NCBI GenBank assembly: GCA_013696965.1
Contig: JACCXN010000094.1
Coordinates: 37,434 to 101,433, forward strand
DNA from: Bacteroidota bacterium
Lineage (GTDB): Bacteria > Bacteroidota > Bacteroidia > JACCXN01
DNA length: 64,000 bases
Direction of reading: 5' to 3'
The position numbers and the translations under genes are program-made. This document shows, piece after piece, positions 51,944-60,167 of the stretch (the first letter of the stretch is position 1; the number at the start of each line of letters is the position of its first letter). The notes below the pieces were generated by a model, which did no database searches, was not told the DNA's origin, and was given only the letters and a program-made list of their open reading frames with translations.

Positions 51944-52984
51944 TCATTCTAAAAAATAAAAATCACCTGGAATAATGCCGGCATTAAAGGAATTAATTAA
52001 ATTACCTTCTTTGCTGTACCTCATTATTTTCCCCTTTTGAACATAATCAATTGCATCAGCAATATATATTATTCCTGTTTTTGGTTCAACTCCCAATCCA
52101 TAAAAATTTAAATTGTTTTGGACAATGAAAGGCTGCGTGTCCAGCTCAATATTATTGATGCTTGCCCTACAAATACCATTGTTTAAGAAATACAGCATAT
52201 CCCCCTCGCTGTTTATTCTTAATTTAAAGGGATTTTGATTTGCATTGGGAAAATGGACAGAATATTCAACGAGATTTGTTTCAGGATTTACTCTATGAAT
52301 GCTTCCCGGTATGCCCCCGGTGTTCTCTCCACTGCAAAGTATCCATAGTTTTCCGTTTTTATCTTTTCGTATAGAGTTTGAAGCATAACCAGTTTTAATG
52401 CTATCAGTTAAAAGGTCTGTTATTGGGTTAAAAACATAGAGGTATTCACTTTTTAAATTAGTCACGAAAACCTTTCCACTTGAAAAAATCAACTCTTCTG
52501 TAAAACCTCTGCATGGAATTGTTTTAATTACCGTATTGTTGGTTAAATCAAGCACCGAAATTACATTAGAAGCATAATCTGTGACATAAGCCTTGGTTTC
52601 GCTTACAGCCTTAATATATCTTGGAGAAGTTAAGCCATTTATACTTGCAAGTGATTTAAAATCAGAAAGATTTACTACCTCAATTTTACCAGAATTATTT
52701 ACTACCAAATAAGCCTTGCTGCCAATTATTTCCATGGATTGAAATACATCCCCAAGGGGACGGTCATTGGCTGTTTTAAAAACATTAGTTGAATATGAAC
52801 TATCGGCATTGTTGTAAAAATCAATTGAAGCATTGCCCCACTGGTAATTGCCTTCATTAAGAATGAAAACACCTCCTTGTGGAGTAATTTGAATTGGTTT
52901 TTCAGGATCAGGCTTAATAGGCTTGTCCTTTTTACAGGATAAACAAACAAGAATAATAACCAATGTAAATAATCTGTACATCAT
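51944..52984 (-). CDS. btuG: BtuG-like DUF5074/YncE-type beta-propeller lipoprotein
   Basis: A 346-residue lipoprotein: signal peptide LFTLVIILVCLSC with lipobox Cys at residue 17, followed by CKKDK, a basic/acidic start that fits surface export of Bacteroidota lipoproteins. The mature part is a seven-bladed propeller of the DUF5074 type (FILNEGNYQWGNASIDFYN, SKAYLVVNNSGKIEVVNL). DUF5074 proteins of Bacteroides (BtuG) bind cobalamin tightly on the cell surface and work with a BtuB receptor. The gene overlaps its neighbour by 4 bp and is the last of the riboswitch-controlled operon. The symbol is by family and context; binding is not shown. Confidence 0.82.
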   Translation of the reverse strand: MMYRLFTLVIILVCLSCKKDKPIKPDPEKPIQITPQGGVFILNEGNYQWGNASIDFYNNADSSYSTNVFKTANDRPLGDVFQSMEIIGSKAYLVVNNSGKIEVVNLSDFKSLASINGLTSPRYIKAVSETKAYVTDYASNVISVLDLTNNTVIKTIPCRGFTEELIFSSGKVFVTNLKSEYLYVFNPITDLLTDSIKTGYASNSIRKDKNGKLWILCSGENTGGIPGSIHRVNPETNLVEYSVHFPNANQNPFKLRINSEGDMLYFLNNGICRASINNIELDTQPFIVQNNLNFYGLGVEPKTGIIYIADAIDYVQKGKIMRYSKEGNLINSFNAGIIPGDFYFLE

Positions 52985-54006
52985 TTTAAAAGTATAACTT
53001 TTTGATTTTCCATGTTTTTTTCACCCCTAAAATTCAGGATATAAAGACCATTTTGTAATGCTTCAATATTTACCGAAATACTATAATCGCCAATTTCTTT
53101 ATATGCATCTTCAAAAATACGAACCTCAATGTTATCAGTTCTCCTAAGACTTATTTTTATATTCCCTGGTTCTTTTATGCTATATTTTATTGTTATATTA
53201 TCTTTTACGGGATTGGGAAAAGAATTTATACTAAAAAGACTGTTTTTTTGCTTTTTAACACTTGTTCCCGGCACTTGATTAATAACTCCCACTGCATCTA
53301 AATCAAAACCACCTTGGGGAAATGGAGTTGGAAAAGGATCATTAATTTTATTGTTCTGTGCATCCCTAGTGGCATATTGATCGTTTAAAGAACCTACTAC
53401 ATCAATAATTTTAACATGGGTGATATGGTTTACATCAAGACCGGGGATATTTGTCATCTCCTCCAAATCAAAGGGTGTTCCATAAAAAAGCTTGTATTTT
53501 CCCGCCAGGTTGTTAAGTTTGCTAGCTTCTGATAAATCAAATGTGCCTAATTGAGTGTTAGTGTCGGTAAGGCAAGTAGCAGGGAAACGGAAAAAAGTTT
53601 GTCCATTGGAACTTACTTCCACAAATGCCAGTTCCAAAAAGGAACCATCAAATGAATTTTCAAAAACTGCAAAATCATAACCGGGGCCATTGATAATAGG
53701 CCCTTCAAAAGTAAGTACAGCCGTTCCCCCATCCCCAAGACTAACAGTTCCACTTGTTCCTGATTTTCCAATTGCCATCTGAGCTTCTCCCGCTGATGCA
53801 TATCCTATTGAAGCATTGGAAATATCTTGTAATCCTCTTGTTACCTGGCAAGCTATTGCCCAATTAATAAAGATGATGCTATCCTTATGAATTGCTGCTG
53901 ATCCTGGTTGCCCAGCCCCAGGAGAAAACTGCGCAAAAACGCCAGGTAAAAAAAGACAAAAGCCAGGCAAAAAAGCAAATATTATTTTTTTCATACATTT
54001 GATCAT
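52981..54006 (-). CDS. T9SS-sorted surface protein of the cobalamin operon
   Basis: A 341-residue exported protein: signal peptide (IIFAFLPGFCLFLPGVFAQ), a jelly-roll-like domain with GPGYDFAVFENSFDGSFLELA and AFVEVSSNGQTFFRFPA, then a type A T9SS sorting domain (SINSFPNPVKDNITIKYSI ending in NQKVILLK). I recognise the FAVFENS family as one often found beside TonB receptors for cobalamin, but its biochemical role is not known to me. The ATG at 53994 (MKKIIFAF) may be the true start. Between the DUF4465 gene and the BtuG-like gene, in the same riboswitch operon. Confidence 0.8.
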   Translation of the reverse strand: MIKCMKKIIFAFLPGFCLFLPGVFAQFSPGAGQPGSAAIHKDSIIFINWAIACQVTRGLQDISNASIGYASAGEAQMAIGKSGTSGTVSLGDGGTAVLTFEGPIINGPGYDFAVFENSFDGSFLELAFVEVSSNGQTFFRFPATCLTDTNTQLGTFDLSEASKLNNLAGKYKLFYGTPFDLEEMTNIPGLDVNHITHVKIIDVVGSLNDQYATRDAQNNKINDPFPTPFPQGGFDLDAVGVINQVPGTSVKKQKNSLFSINSFPNPVKDNITIKYSIKEPGNIKISLRRTDNIEVRIFEDAYKEIGDYSISVNIEALQNGLYILNFRGEKNMENQKVILLK

Positions 54007-54051
54007 AAAATCAATAAAACCTGGAATTCTGTAAGGTTTTATTCACTGCAA

Positions 54052-55065
54052 TTAATTTTTAATAAAAATAGTTCGTTCAATAAAATGATCAGAATTAGAT
54101 ACCTCAATAATGTAAGCTCCTGAAGGGTATCCCGAAACATTAATTTTATATTTATCGGTGTTTTCAATGTTCTCTTTAAAAAGTTCTCTTCCTGCAAGAT
54201 CCCTTATGCTGATAAAGGTATAATTTGAGCTTGTAAATGAAACATTTAATTGATCACCTGCAGGATTTGGGTAAAAGGCAAACAGATTTTTTTTGAAGTG
54301 GTTTTCTACCAATAGAGGCGAATCCATTGTAGTGAAATCATCTACGCAAAAATATCCTGGAGTATTCATTCCCCAATCTCCATTGTCAGAAGAGGAAAGA
54401 TGAAAGATAAGGCTGTCTAAATTGCCTAATGATTCCAAATTAACCCACTCCCAGGTGGTAACTATATAATTTTGCGATGCATTGGAAAAACGATAATCTG
54501 CAAGATAAAAATCAACGGTGTCATTGATGGGAGCATTGTTGTAAAAACCAGTTATGCTTAATTTGTACCAATCTTTGCCTTGAGTGCCATCAATATCGCC
54601 ATTTGCTCCATAAATTGAACCGAATTGCTTACCTATGGCATCTCCTTGAAGCATACTGATAGCCGCATAGGTTGAATTTGTAACGTACATTCCATTTACA
54701 ATTCCTCCTTTTGCAGCATTTTTCAGATGGATAACAGCGGCATCCATACCAATAGCATAATTAGCAGAATTGTAGTATCCGCTTGCAGTTCTGGCGCTGT
54801 ATAAATTTGTAAATCCTGCCGTTGTGCTGTCCTTCATGTTGGAATATGCAAAGCCTTCACTCCAATAACCTCCCCAGGTTAAATCAAAAGTATTGGTAAA
54901 AAAGGCATTTCCGCTATTAAATCCCTGCGATAAATCGCTTCCTTCCCAATAAGAATCTGCATTAAGCGAAAGGTTTTCATAATCCGAAACTGTTTGTGCA
55001 TTGGAATACACAGTAATTGACATTAAGATTTTAAACAGAATTAATTGAGTTGCTCTTGTTTTCAT
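54052..55065 (-). CDS. DUF4465 protein with T9SS sorting domain
   Basis: A 337-residue secreted protein: signal peptide (LILFKILMSITVYSNAQ), a DUF4465 domain at about residues 28-255 (YENLSLNADSYWEGSDLSQ, then FDLTWGGYWSEGFAYSNMKD, GYFCVDDF), and a type A T9SS tail (FAFYPNPAGDQLNVSF, ending TIFIKN). DUF4465 proteins occur in cobalamin loci of Bacteroidota. A surface cobalamin- or ligand-binding role is inferred from the riboswitch and receptor, not shown. It follows the receptor gene by 10 bp. Confidence 0.85.
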   Translation of the reverse strand: MKTRATQLILFKILMSITVYSNAQTVSDYENLSLNADSYWEGSDLSQGFNSGNAFFTNTFDLTWGGYWSEGFAYSNMKDSTTAGFTNLYSARTASGYYNSANYAIGMDAAVIHLKNAAKGGIVNGMYVTNSTYAAISMLQGDAIGKQFGSIYGANGDIDGTQGKDWYKLSITGFYNNAPINDTVDFYLADYRFSNASQNYIVTTWEWVNLESLGNLDSLIFHLSSSDNGDWGMNTPGYFCVDDFTTMDSPLLVENHFKKNLFAFYPNPAGDQLNVSFTSSNYTFISIRDLAGRELFKENIENTDKYKINVSGYPSGAYIIEVSNSDHFIERTIFIKN

Positions 55066-55075
55066 AAAATTTAAG

Positions 55076-56992
55076 TTAATTGAATTTAATTGTTAACCCG
55101 GCTTGATAATTCCTTCCGGGCATAGGTCTCCAGGCCATTACCTGGTAATTGGAATTAAAAAGATTGTTTGCACGAATAAAAAGTTCCGCCTTGTATTTAT
55201 TGATTTCCATAATTCTTTTTAAAAAAAGTCCGGAAAGGTAAAAAGGAGGTAGGAATTCTGAATTATCGGAAGTTGTATATCTATAACCAGTATAGGCTTG
55301 ACTAAAATTAAAATGCCATTTTTTATGAGAAATGGCAAAAATTCCTGTCCCACTATAAAGTGGAATATATATCAATTGCTTTCCAAGTGAGGCATCATTG
55401 GCATTTTTGGCCCTTTCATTTGTTGAAATAGTGTAATTTCCAAGGACGGATACTTCAATATTCCAATTTCCACCTTTGTATTTGACTTTGGCGCTCGTTT
55501 CTGTACCACGACTCCATACTTCCATAATATTTTGTGGGACCCAATAATTTTCCTGGGGCAACCATATTATCCAGTTTTTAATGTTTCTGTTAAATAGCGT
55601 AAACTCGGCATTGCCAACATATTTATCTCCATCTTTATTAAATACAATTCCCGCTTCCTGATTCCATCCTGTTTCAGGTAAAAGGGAAGGATTTCCTCCC
55701 GGATACCAATATAAATCATTCAAAGTAGGAATTCTATAGCTTCTGGAAAAATTGGCTTTTATTTTTACATTTTGCCACAAATTGCTTTCAACTCCTGCAG
55801 CTGGGATAAAAGGAAAAAATTTATTTTCCGATACCTCCTGCCTTGCACTAAACAAAACATTCCATTTTTGTTTTTTATTCCAATGTTTAAGAGATGCAAA
55901 AAGGGCTGTTCTGTTTCTATCAGGATTAAATTGATATCCATCAGAAAAGGCTTTGTTGTAAGTATTATTCACTCCCACATTAAGCAATTGCCTATCCCTT
56001 AGTATTAAATTAACTTCAGCTTCGGATATAAGGCTTATTACTTTAGTTTCAGAAAATAGTGCAGTTGCCTGATCACTATATTCAATAGTTTCATTAAACC
56101 ATGCAGAACGGATAAAATAGGAAGCCAACTTATTTTTTTTGGACCATTCCGAACTAGCCCTGATTGAATTGTCCAGCTGGCTGGAAAGGGAAAGCTGCTG
56201 TGACATAACTGGGGGAATATTTCTGTTGGTTTGCTGATACCAAAACCTAAAGTTAATGTGTTGATTTCGTGAAAGTTTAATGTAATTTTCCTGAAGAAAT
56301 CCTTTTTGTACAAGTTCCGAATTGCTTTGTTTTTGTATAGGACTTCCTTCAAGGGTTGAATTAACGAAACTAAAATCATTCAATGCTGAACGATATTGAA
56401 GGCGTGCCGTAGTGGTATATTTTTCACTGGTTTTTACGGTAAAATTTATTTGCTGCTGCCTTTCTCCAAAACTTCCTGCAACTGAAGTTGAGCTTAGTGC
56501 AAATCCTTTAGCCAAAGAAGGTGTGTTTTTTAAATGGATTGCTCCTCCAATAGCTCCGCTTCCCCAAAGGGTTCCATTGCTACCGGACTGAAGTGAAACA
56601 GCATCAATAAAATTCACAGGGATCAGTGAAAGATCAACAATGCCATGGGATGGGCTTTGCAGGTTAAATCCATTCCATAAAACTGCGGTGTGAGCTGCTC
56701 CTGCTCCCCTAATGGAACTACTTGCTAGGCTGCCTGCTCCATATGATTTTACAATTACTCTGCTTTGGGTACTTAGAAGTTCATCAAGTGAAACTGTTTT
56801 ATTAATCATTAAGCCAAATGAATCAACATCTTCAGTTTTTCCACCAGTTGAAAATTTAACTTCTCTTGAATCCTTTATAATAAATGTTTGCAAGGTTATA
56901 ATGGAGTCAATAGCTGGTACCTGCCCACTACACTGGTTTATAACCAGTGTAGTGAACACAATTAAAACAACCAACGGTTTCAAATAATTCAT
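55076..56992 (-). CDS. btuB: TonB-dependent outer-membrane receptor (BtuB-like)
   Basis: A 638-residue receptor: signal peptide (LVVLIVFTTLVINQCSGQ), a plug domain (about residues 45-155; RVIVKSYGAGSLASSSIRGA, GSNGTLWGSGAIGGAIHLKN) and a 22-stranded barrel ending GLTIKFN. The size and the lack of the N-terminal carboxypeptidase-like domain of SusC proteins fit a small-molecule receptor such as BtuB. The cobalamin riboswitch ends 115 nt before its ATG, which identifies the substrate as a corrinoid with good confidence. Transport needs TonB, and BtuFCD genes must be elsewhere. First gene of a four-gene operon. Confidence 0.88.
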   Translation of the reverse strand: MNYLKPLVVLIVFTTLVINQCSGQVPAIDSIITLQTFIIKDSREVKFSTGGKTEDVDSFGLMINKTVSLDELLSTQSRVIVKSYGAGSLASSSIRGAGAAHTAVLWNGFNLQSPSHGIVDLSLIPVNFIDAVSLQSGSNGTLWGSGAIGGAIHLKNTPSLAKGFALSSTSVAGSFGERQQQINFTVKTSEKYTTTARLQYRSALNDFSFVNSTLEGSPIQKQSNSELVQKGFLQENYIKLSRNQHINFRFWYQQTNRNIPPVMSQQLSLSSQLDNSIRASSEWSKKNKLASYFIRSAWFNETIEYSDQATALFSETKVISLISEAEVNLILRDRQLLNVGVNNTYNKAFSDGYQFNPDRNRTALFASLKHWNKKQKWNVLFSARQEVSENKFFPFIPAAGVESNLWQNVKIKANFSRSYRIPTLNDLYWYPGGNPSLLPETGWNQEAGIVFNKDGDKYVGNAEFTLFNRNIKNWIIWLPQENYWVPQNIMEVWSRGTETSAKVKYKGGNWNIEVSVLGNYTISTNERAKNANDASLGKQLIYIPLYSGTGIFAISHKKWHFNFSQAYTGYRYTTSDNSEFLPPFYLSGLFLKRIMEINKYKAELFIRANNLFNSNYQVMAWRPMPGRNYQAGLTIKFN

Positions 56993-57107
56993 TACAAACG
57001 ATTAAAGCATTAGCTAAAATCATCTATAACAAACGGCAAAAATAAAGAGATAGAAATACAGGTTCTATTCTTCGCTTTTTCTCCGAAAGCTACAAATGTC
57101 TATTATT

Positions 57108-57268
57108 GGCAGGTCTTCTGACTTTGCTCGTTCTCCGAGGCCTTCCCGTTGATTTTAATTCTACAGTGGCAATAATCCGAAAAACATTAATAAGCATTAC
57201 AGCAGCGGGAACTGTTAAGGATTTTCACCTTATTCCCTTTTCATTCCTTATAAAAGGAAACCGATAAT
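57108..57268 (-). ncRNA. Cobalamin (AdoCbl/B12) riboswitch
   Basis: The minus strand holds the conserved core in order: GGGAATAAGGTGAAAATCC, CAGTTCCCGCTGCTGTAA (the C-CCGC-ACTGT core), GCCACTG, ACGGGAAGGC, and the B12 box AGTCAGAAGACCTGCC. These match the cobalamin riboswitch aptamer (Rfam RF00174 class). It sits in the leader of the BtuB-like receptor operon, 115 nt before the ATG. In this class, binding of adenosyl- or other cobalamins normally lowers expression. The P2-type hairpin is visible in TTTCCTTTTATAAGGAA upstream. Confidence 0.95.
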
Positions 57269-57495
57269 CCGGTAAAAGTACTAAATTTTTATATTTTACC
57301 AGAAAGATTGTGTTGAATTTTTAAGGCCATGTTTGTTTTTATAAAATTATTTTGTGAAAGTGGCGTAATTATTTTCATTTCAATTGAAAAGTTCAGGTTT
57401 ATTTGTTAAATTTAATTTAATAATTAATTTTACCTTAGAAATAACAAGAGGAATCTGCCTTTAGGTTTTGTATTTTAAAAGTTGATAAAGAGAAA

Positions 57496-59514
57496 ATGCC
57501 TACATTTATGAAAGTAGAAAAAGGACAACTTTTTCAGAACAAAAAAAACAACAACCCCGTTGATCCTGTTTTTTCAGATACGCACTATATTGCTGAAAAC
57601 AATAGATTAAATAATTTATTAATGGCAGTAATAAATTCATCTGAGGGCAGTGTATTTATTTTTAATTCTGTTAGAAATAATTCAGGCGAAATAGTTGATT
57701 TTAAAGGTGTGGTTTCAAATCTGAAATCAAAAGAAATTATTAATATTGATTCAAAGGATTTCCCTGGAAAGTATTTAAAGAAAAACAAACTCATTCGCAT
57801 ATTTTTTCCTGAAGATTTTATTAATGTTGTTGAAACATCGAATGATTTTTCTATTGAGTTCCAGGAGGCGCATGACAATTCCATTAAGTGGTACAGGCTA
57901 TTAGCTGTTAAGGAAAGCGATGGAATTGTTGTTACACTTACCGATATTACAGAAAAAACATTTTATTTAAAGAAAAAACAGAGTGATTTTGATGATCTTG
58001 TTGAAATAAACGGGAAGATTGTTAAAATGAATTCAAAGCTTGAAAACAGGATCAGGAGAAGAACAAAGGAATTATATTTGAGTGAGGAGCGGGTTAAATT
58101 GTTGTCAAAAGCAACAAATGATGCTGTTTGGGATTGGGATCTTTCAAGAGGCAGAACATGGTGGAATGAAGGGTATTATGCCCTTTTTGGATATAGTGAT
58201 CAATATGTTCAACTTGGAAACAATTCATGGTTTAGTCTTGTTCATCCTGATGATTATCATCGTATAACAGGTGGGATTAAAGCTGTGCTAGAGTCCTCGG
58301 CAGATCAATGGAATGGTGATTTCAGATTTTTGAAGGCGGATGGAAATTACGCTTTTGTGTTGGGCAGAGCCTATGTTCTACACGATAAAAATGAAAAACC
58401 AATCAGGATTGTAGGTTCTATGATCGATGTTTCAGAAATAAAGCAGGCGCAGGATGAAATCATTCAAAGTGCTGAACGAACAAGGCTTATTGCAGAATTA
58501 ATGCCTCAAAAAGTTTGGACTGCTGATAGCAAGGGAAACATGAATTATTTAAATCCGCGCTGGATGGAATATACAGGACTTGGATTCGATGAGTTAAAAA
58601 ACTGGGGCTGGCAAAAGGTAATTCATCGCGAGGATTTGTTTGAAACAACCCGACTATGGAAACATTCAATTGAAACTGGACAGGATTTTCAAATAGAACA
58701 CAAAATGGCAGCTCAAAATGGCAAGTTTTACTGGCATTTGACAAGGGGGGTGGCATGCAGAGATGTAAATGGTAAAATCATCAACTGGGTAGGAACAAAT
58801 ACGGATATTCATGATAAAATTGTTTCAGAGGAAAGGAAAGATGAATTTATTGGGGTGGCAAGTCATGAATTGAAAACTCCTCTAACCAGTTTAAAGGCAT
58901 ATACGCAGTTGCTTGAAATAACCATTGATGAGGAAAACATTAAAGATTCTAAAACTTACATTAAGAAAACCAATACTTTTATTAACAGATTGGATGAATT
59001 AATTTCTGATCTTTTGGATATTTCTAAAATGCAAGCAGGAAAGCTTCAATACAATATGTCAGAATTTAAGTTTGATGATCTGATAAAAGAAAGTATAGAA
59101 TGCATTAAGCAGACACATAAAACCCATAAAATCATTGTTAATGGAAAATCACGAAAAATTATAAATGCAGATAAAACAAGGTTAGAGCAGGTATTTGTTA
59201 ATTTTTTATCCAATGCGATTAAATATTCACCTAAATCAAACAAGGTGAACGTGGATATTTTAGCCAACAAGGATGGAATAACAGTAGGTGTAAAAGATTA
59301 TGGAATTGGGATTGATAATGAAAAGGCAAAAAATGTTTTTCAACGATTTTACAGAGTAGAGGGTATGTCGCATAAATTTCAGGGACTTGGACTTGGGCTT
59401 TATATTTCTGCCCAGATAATTGAAAGGCATGGTGGAAAGTATTGGGTGGAAAGCGAAGAAGGAGTAGGATCAACGTTTTGGTTTTCTCTGCCATATACCT
59501 GTTTATGCAATTAA
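57496..59514 (+). CDS. Cytoplasmic PAS-domain sensor histidine kinase
   Basis: A 672-residue soluble kinase (no TM seen). A degenerate PAS-like region at about 30-155 and a short coiled coil are followed by two PAS domains (about 198-320, KATNDAVWDWDLSRGRTWWN; about 325-445, PQKVWTADSKGNMNYLNPRW). HisKA comes next with ASHELKTPLTSLKAYTQLLE (His457), then an HATPase domain with NFLSNAIKYSP, KDYGIGI and GLGLGLYISAQIIERHGG. A Met five codons in (MKVEKGQLF) is an alternative start. The receiver gene starts 24 bp downstream, so they form a pair; the signal is unknown, perhaps a redox or ligand cue through PAS. Confidence 0.92.
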   Translation: MPTFMKVEKGQLFQNKKNNNPVDPVFSDTHYIAENNRLNNLLMAVINSSEGSVFIFNSVRNNSGEIVDFKGVVSNLKSKEIINIDSKDFPGKYLKKNKLIRIFFPEDFINVVETSNDFSIEFQEAHDNSIKWYRLLAVKESDGIVVTLTDITEKTFYLKKKQSDFDDLVEINGKIVKMNSKLENRIRRRTKELYLSEERVKLLSKATNDAVWDWDLSRGRTWWNEGYYALFGYSDQYVQLGNNSWFSLVHPDDYHRITGGIKAVLESSADQWNGDFRFLKADGNYAFVLGRAYVLHDKNEKPIRIVGSMIDVSEIKQAQDEIIQSAERTRLIAELMPQKVWTADSKGNMNYLNPRWMEYTGLGFDELKNWGWQKVIHREDLFETTRLWKHSIETGQDFQIEHKMAAQNGKFYWHLTRGVACRDVNGKIINWVGTNTDIHDKIVSEERKDEFIGVASHELKTPLTSLKAYTQLLEITIDEENIKDSKTYIKKTNTFINRLDELISDLLDISKMQAGKLQYNMSEFKFDDLIKESIECIKQTHKTHKIIVNGKSRKIINADKTRLEQVFVNFLSNAIKYSPKSNKVNVDILANKDGITVGVKDYGIGIDNEKAKNVFQRFYRVEGMSHKFQGLGLGLYISAQIIERHGGKYWVESEEGVGSTFWFSLPYTCLCN

Positions 59515-59538
59515 GGAATAGTTAACAAATTCAAAAAC

Positions 59539-59898
59539 ATGAAAAAATGTATACTCATTTGTGATGATGATATTGACATATTAGAGGTTACAAAAATTGT
59601 TCTTCAAAAGAGCTTTAAAGTTGAAACACTTACGCATTGCAATGACATTTTCAAAAATTACGAGAAGTATAAGCCTGACCTTATACTAATGGATTTGTGG
59701 ATACCTGATATGGGTGGAGAAGCAATTACAAGATTGTTAAAAAGCAGCAGTAAAACTAAAAAGACTCCGGTTATTATTTTTTCGGCAAACAACGACATAG
59801 AAAAAGTTTCTTTTAATGCTGGTGCAGATGGCTTTTTAAGAAAGCCTTTCGATATTAAAACCTTAAATCAGGCAATAAATGATTTTTTAACTATTTAA
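59539..59898 (+). CDS. Single-domain response regulator (CheY-like)
   Basis: A 119-residue receiver without an output domain. The acidic pair is in ILICDDDIDILEV, the phospho-acceptor Asp52 in LILMDLWIPDMGG, the switch residue in VIIFSAN (Ser in place of Thr) and the conserved Lys in FLRKPFD. It is the natural partner of the kinase just upstream (24 bp). With no DNA-binding domain it must act by protein contact or pass phosphate on in a relay. Confidence 0.93.
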   Translation: MKKCILICDDDIDILEVTKIVLQKSFKVETLTHCNDIFKNYEKYKPDLILMDLWIPDMGGEAITRLLKSSSKTKKTPVIIFSANNDIEKVSFNAGADGFLRKPFDIKTLNQAINDFLTI

Positions 59899-60167
59899 AA
59901 ATCACTCCTTTTTTTGCGTGTAATTTTACCACAAGTACGGGAAAAAAAATACGCTCTTTTTCCCTAAATTCTTTTTCTTTTTTTTTCAAAACCTTGCCTC
60001 CACTTATAATAGAATAACTTGGAAGGGGAAATGCAATATTGGCAGGGTATTTTCTTTAATTAGGATTGTAGTTATTCACAATCTATGGTATTCCTTTTTC
60101 CATTATTATTAGATGCTTTTTACCCAAGTTATGGATCTAAAGTGGGAGGAAATAAAGAGCTCTATAA

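Noticed and set aside
57271-57300. Inverted repeat GGTAAAA/TTTTACC upstream of the riboswitch as an operator
   Set aside because: It is only 7 bp, AT-rich, and a near -7 box (TACTTTTA) explains half of it.
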